Position numbers and translations under genes: made by a program
NCBI GenBank assembly: GCA_003695135.1
Contig: RFIR01000516.1
Span: 1-7,595, forward strand
Origin: Alphaproteobacteria bacterium
GTDB taxonomy: Bacteria > Pseudomonadota > Alphaproteobacteria > Rhodobacterales > Rhodobacteraceae
Direction of reading: 5' to 3'
DNA: 7,595 nt
Shown here: piece by piece, positions 5,069-7,595 of the stretch
Numbering within the stretch: the first letter of the stretch is position 1
Layout: each line of letters begins with the position of its first letter
The notes under the pieces: model-generated
Databases searched by the model: none
What the model saw: only the letters and a program-made list of their open reading frames with translations
What the model was told of the DNA's origin: nothing

Positions 5069-5578
5069 GTGATACTCTCTCGCGACGCCTATCTGATGCG
5101 CACGCTGCCCGACGGGCGGCGGCAGATCTCGTGGCGCATGTGGGTGCTGGTGTTCGTGGCGCCGGTGCTGATGCTGGCCGCGGCGGCATTTTTCGCCCTG
5201 CAAAGCCTGATCGTGGTCAGCAGCTACCAGCGCACCGAGGGCGAGGTGGTCCGGGTCTATGACTGGGAGGGGTGGAACCCCCTCGATGGCGAGACCCGGG
5301 ATTATTCGCCCGTCTTCCGCTACGAATTCGCGCCGGGCGACATGACCGAGGCCAGCACCGGCCAGTCCTCGCCCAACTGGAACTTCGAGATCGGCTCGCG
5401 CCACACGATCCTGTTCGATCCTGCGCAAAAGACCGATGTGAAGCTGCCCGGTTTCGAGCAGCTCTGGGCGCTGCCGGTGACGATCGGCGTGCTGGGGGCG
5501 ATTCTCGTTGTCCCGGCCCTTCTGGCGGCGGCGGCGCTGCTGCGCTGGAAAAGGCGCGGCAGGGAGGCCCGCGCATGA
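5069..5578 (+). CDS. Second DUF3592-like two-span membrane protein, 169 aa
   Basis: The architecture is the same as the gene at 3148: a membrane helix (about 23-46), a middle domain beginning TEGEVVRV with YSPVFRYEFAPGD (79-91) and FEIGSRHTILFDPAQ (106-120), a second helix (about 132-158), and a basic C-terminus (RWKRRGREARA) that should stay inside. The aligned landmarks EGEV, Y-P-F/I-R-Y, IG-R and ILYDP/ILFDP show the two are related but strongly diverged. GTG 5069 is chosen because GGTGGAA lies 7-8 bases upstream; ATG 5096 has no ribosome site and would trim 9 residues. The stop overlaps purQ by ATGA. The function is unknown. The coupling to purQ mirrors that of the first copy to purS. Confidence 0.8.
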   Translation: MILSRDAYLMRTLPDGRRQISWRMWVLVFVAPVLMLAAAAFFALQSLIVVSSYQRTEGEVVRVYDWEGWNPLDGETRDYSPVFRYEFAPGDMTEASTGQSSPNWNFEIGSRHTILFDPAQKTDVKLPGFEQLWALPVTIGVLGAILVVPALLAAAALLRWKRRGREARA

Positions 5579-6279
5579 GATCGGCGGTCATCGTCTTTCC
5601 CGGCTCCAACTGCGACCGCGATCTCGCCACCGCCTTCCGCAACGCAGGCGGCACCGAGCCGGCGATGGTCTGGCACAAGGAGACCGAGCTGCCGGCCGGG
5701 CTCGACGTCATCGGCATTCCCGGCGGGTTTTCCTATGGCGACTATCTGCGCTGCGGCGCCATCGCCGCGCGGGCGCCGATCATGCGGGCGGTGGCGGATT
5801 TCGCCGCCCGCGGCGGCTGCATCATCGGCATCTGCAACGGGTTTCAGGTGCTGATCGAGGCGGGGCTGCTGCCCGGCGCGCTGATGCGCAATGCCGGGCT
5901 GAAATTCATCTGCCGCAACCAGCATCTGCGGGTCGAAACCCGCGCCTCGCCCTTCACCCAGGGCTATGCCGAGGGGCAGGTGATCCGCCTGCCGATCGCC
6001 CATCACGACGGCAACTACATCGCCGATGCGGACACGCTGGCGCGGCTGGAAGGCGAGGGGCGCGTCGCGCTGCGCTATTGCGACGCCTCGGGGGCGGTGA
6101 CGGCCGAGGCCAACCCCAACGGCTCGATGCACAACATCGCCGGCATCCTCAGCGAGAACCGCCGCATCCTCGGGCTGATGCCGCATCCCGAACGCGCCGC
6201 CGATCCCGCGCTGGGCGGCACGGACGGGCAGGCGATGTTCGAAGCGCTGGCGCAGTTGTCCGCGGCCCCGGCGGGCTGA
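5575..6279 (+). CDS. purQ: Phosphoribosylformylglycinamidine synthase, PurQ glutaminase subunit, 234 aa
   Basis: PurQ hydrolyses glutamine and passes ammonia to PurL in the PurS-PurQ-PurL FGAM synthase. It is a class I glutamine amidotransferase: nucleophile Cys87 in GICNGFQVL, with His204 and Glu206 in LMPHPER completing the triad. PurQ hallmarks are VFPGSNCDRD (7-16), IPGGFSYGDYLRCGAIAA (48-65) and the segment around HHDGNYIAD (143-151). The length is slightly above the usual 220-230 because of an Ala-rich tail (LSAAPAG). The ATG lies inside the ATGA overlap with the upstream DUF3592 gene, so translation is probably coupled. purL is not in the window. A sarcosine oxidase gene follows after 93 bases. 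Confidence 0.97.
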   Translation: MRSAVIVFPGSNCDRDLATAFRNAGGTEPAMVWHKETELPAGLDVIGIPGGFSYGDYLRCGAIAARAPIMRAVADFAARGGCIIGICNGFQVLIEAGLLPGALMRNAGLKFICRNQHLRVETRASPFTQGYAEGQVIRLPIAHHDGNYIADADTLARLEGEGRVALRYCDASGAVTAEANPNGSMHNIAGILSENRRILGLMPHPERAADPALGGTDGQAMFEALAQLSAAPAG

Positions 6280-6372
6280 GCGGTGCCGCCGCGTTCGGGC
6301 CACGCCATGTCGCCCCCGGCCTTGCCAACCACCGGACCGCGTGATTGAACGCCGCAAACGGGGTGACGGGCG
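6280..6372. other. Short intergenic region between purQ and the sarcosine oxidase gene
   Basis: These 93 bases contain no strong hairpin. TTGCCA near 6323 is -35-like but has no convincing -10 partner. GGTGA (6362-6366) is the likely ribosome site for the next gene, 6 bases before its ATG. Whether sarcosine oxidase has its own promoter cannot be decided here. Confidence 0.4.
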
Positions 6373-7595
6373 ATGCATTATTCGGCTCTTTCGATCATCA
6401 GGAACGCGCTGACCGGCCAGAAGAGCTGGACGCCCGTCTGGCGCGATCCCTATCCGCAATCGGCCTATGACATCGTCATCATCGGCGGCGGCGGGCACGG
6501 GCTGGCCACCGCCTATTACCTGGCGAAGAATCACGGCCTGACCAATGTCGCGGTGCTGGAACGCTCCTATCTCGGCTCGGGCAATGTCGGGCGCAACACC
6601 ACCATCGTGCGGGCCAATTACGAGATGCCGGGCAACGAGCCCTTCTATGCCCATTCGCTGAAGCTGTGGGAGGGGCTGGAGCAGGATTTCAACTACAACT
6701 GCATGATGTCCCAGCGCGGCGTGCTGAACCTTTGCCACACCGACGGGCAGTTCGACGCCTTCGCCCGCCGCGGCAACGCGATGCGCATGCATGGCGAGGA
6801 TGCGGTGCTGCTCGATCGCGAGGGCGTGCGCCGGCTGTGCCCGTTCCTGGAATTCGACGATGTCCGCTTTCCCATCAAGGGCGGGCTGTTGCAGCCGCGC
6901 GGCGGCACCGCGCGCCACGATGCGGTTGCCTGGGGCTATGCGCGCGGGGCCGACATGCGCGGGGTCGATCTGATCCAGAATTGCGAGGTGACCGGCATCC
7001 GCGTCGAGCATGGCCGCGTGCAGGGGGTCGAGACCAGCCGCGGCTTCATCAAGGCAAAGAAGGTCGGCATGGCCGTCGCCGGCCGCTCGGGCCAGGTCGC
7101 GGCCATGGCCGGGCTGCGCCTGCCGATCGAGAGCCACGTGCTGCAGGCCTTCGTCTCCGAGGGGCTGAAACCCGTCATCCCCGGCGTGGTCACCTATGGC
7201 ATGGGCCATTTCTACATCAGCCAGTCCGACAAGGGCGGGCTGGTCTTCGGCGGCGATCTCGACTTCTACAACTCCTATGCCGCGCGCGGAAATCTGCCCA
7301 CGGTCGAGCATGTGCTGGAGGCCGGCATGGCTATGTTTCCGGCCATCGGCCGGGCGCGGATGCTGCGCAGCTGGGGCGGTATCATGGACATGTCGATGGA
7401 CGGCTCGCCCATCATCGACCGCACGCCCATCGAGGGGCTCTATCTCAATGCCGGCTGGTGCTATGGCGGCTTCAAGGCCACCCCGGCCTCGGGCTGGTGC
7501 TTCGCGCATCTGATCGCCACCGGCAATCCGCACCCCGTCGCGACCGCATTCCGGCTCGACCGGTTCGAGACCGGCCATCTGATCGACGAGAACGG
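6373..7595 (+). CDS. soxB: Sarcosine oxidase, beta subunit (heterotetrameric type), C-terminus beyond window
   Basis: The beta subunit carries the sarcosine-oxidising site of the four-subunit enzyme, which converts sarcosine to glycine, H2O2 and a one-carbon unit (formaldehyde, or methylene-tetrahydrofolate when folate is present). Residues 33-50 are the FAD-binding motif (DIVIIGGGGHGLATAYYL), with Glu63 at the end of the next strand as the expected ribose ligand. GGTARHDAVAWGYARG (177-192) contains His182, which I take as the counterpart of the histidine that covalently holds FMN in the family. GGFKATPASG (365-374) is the conserved C-terminal active-site segment. The N-terminus MHYSALSIIRNALTG is typical. 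407 codons are visible; the family is about 405-420, so only a few residues are missing. The delta, alpha and gamma genes would be expected next, outside the window. Confidence 0.95.
   Translation, partial: MHYSALSIIRNALTGQKSWTPVWRDPYPQSAYDIVIIGGGGHGLATAYYLAKNHGLTNVAVLERSYLGSGNVGRNTTIVRANYEMPGNEPFYAHSLKLWEGLEQDFNYNCMMSQRGVLNLCHTDGQFDAFARRGNAMRMHGEDAVLLDREGVRRLCPFLEFDDVRFPIKGGLLQPRGGTARHDAVAWGYARGADMRGVDLIQNCEVTGIRVEHGRVQGVETSRGFIKAKKVGMAVAGRSGQVAAMAGLRLPIESHVLQAFVSEGLKPVIPGVVTYGMGHFYISQSDKGGLVFGGDLDFYNSYAARGNLPTVEHVLEAGMAMFPAIGRARMLRSWGGIMDMSMDGSPIIDRTPIEGLYLNAGWCYGGFKATPASGWCFAHLIATGNPHPVATAFRLDRFETGHLIDEN

Noticed and set aside
3510..5189. 559-codon open frame on the minus strand
   Set aside because: It is antisense to the zinc dehydrogenase with low-complexity Arg/Ala/His-rich translation; a GC-codon shadow.
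5320..7578. 752-codon open frame on the minus strand
   Set aside because: It lies antisense to purQ and the sarcosine oxidase gene, both unmistakable. Long antisense frames are expected opposite genes with G/C-rich third positions, and the translation is a His/Ala/Asp/Gly-rich shadow with no domain.
1..7595. Search for CRISPR, tRNA, rRNA, transposase, integrase, toxin-antitoxin or defence genes
   Set aside because: No regularly spaced repeats, cloverleaf, or proteins of those families are visible. The repeats found are palindromic elements without an associated enzyme.

Overview
The window is high-GC (about two thirds G+C) alphaproteobacterial DNA, most likely from the Rhodobacteraceae. The evidence is a Paracoccus-type F1FO-ATPase inhibitor zeta subunit (DUF1476) divergent from purC, a small separate PurS plus glutaminase-type PurQ (the three-part FGAM synthase), and a heterotetrameric-type sarcosine oxidase beta subunit. 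This is assigned from protein families recognised by eye, not from a search.

Layout: bases 1-303 hold no large gene. A 32-residue single-membrane-span ORF with a good ribosome site lies at 154-252 and converges on the zeta-subunit gene (304-618, minus). A 187-bp divergent intergenic region with candidate promoters on both strands leads to purC (806-1576). A small exported protein of unknown function follows (1660-2076). An 835-bp non-coding stretch (2077-2911) is full of perfect hairpins and repeat-like motifs and ends in a candidate regulatory region before purS (2912-3151). purS overlaps a DUF3592 two-span membrane protein (3148-3642) by ATGA. A 368-bp structured gap (3643-4010) precedes a zinc-dependent alcohol dehydrogenase (4011-5048). 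A second DUF3592 protein (5069-5578) follows and overlaps purQ (5575-6279) by ATGA. A sarcosine oxidase beta subunit gene (6373-end) runs off the right edge.

How the genes work together: PurS and PurQ, with PurL encoded elsewhere, make FGAM synthase. PurC acts later in the same purine pathway. The sarcosine oxidase beta subunit belongs to an enzyme that feeds one-carbon units to tetrahydrofolate, which purine synthesis consumes, so the neighbourhood may have a one-carbon/purine theme (inference). The zeta subunit restrains ATP hydrolysis by F1.

The main oddity is the interruption of the purine cluster. A DUF3592 - dehydrogenase - DUF3592 cassette sits between purS and purQ, with each DUF3592 gene translationally coupled to a pur gene. 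The dehydrogenase is separated from the first DUF3592 gene by a 367-bp unit bounded by 24-bp near-identical direct repeats, and removing one unit would leave the two genes 1 base apart. I see no CRISPR array, tRNA, rRNA, transposase or phage gene, and no convincing wholly new defence or mobile system.
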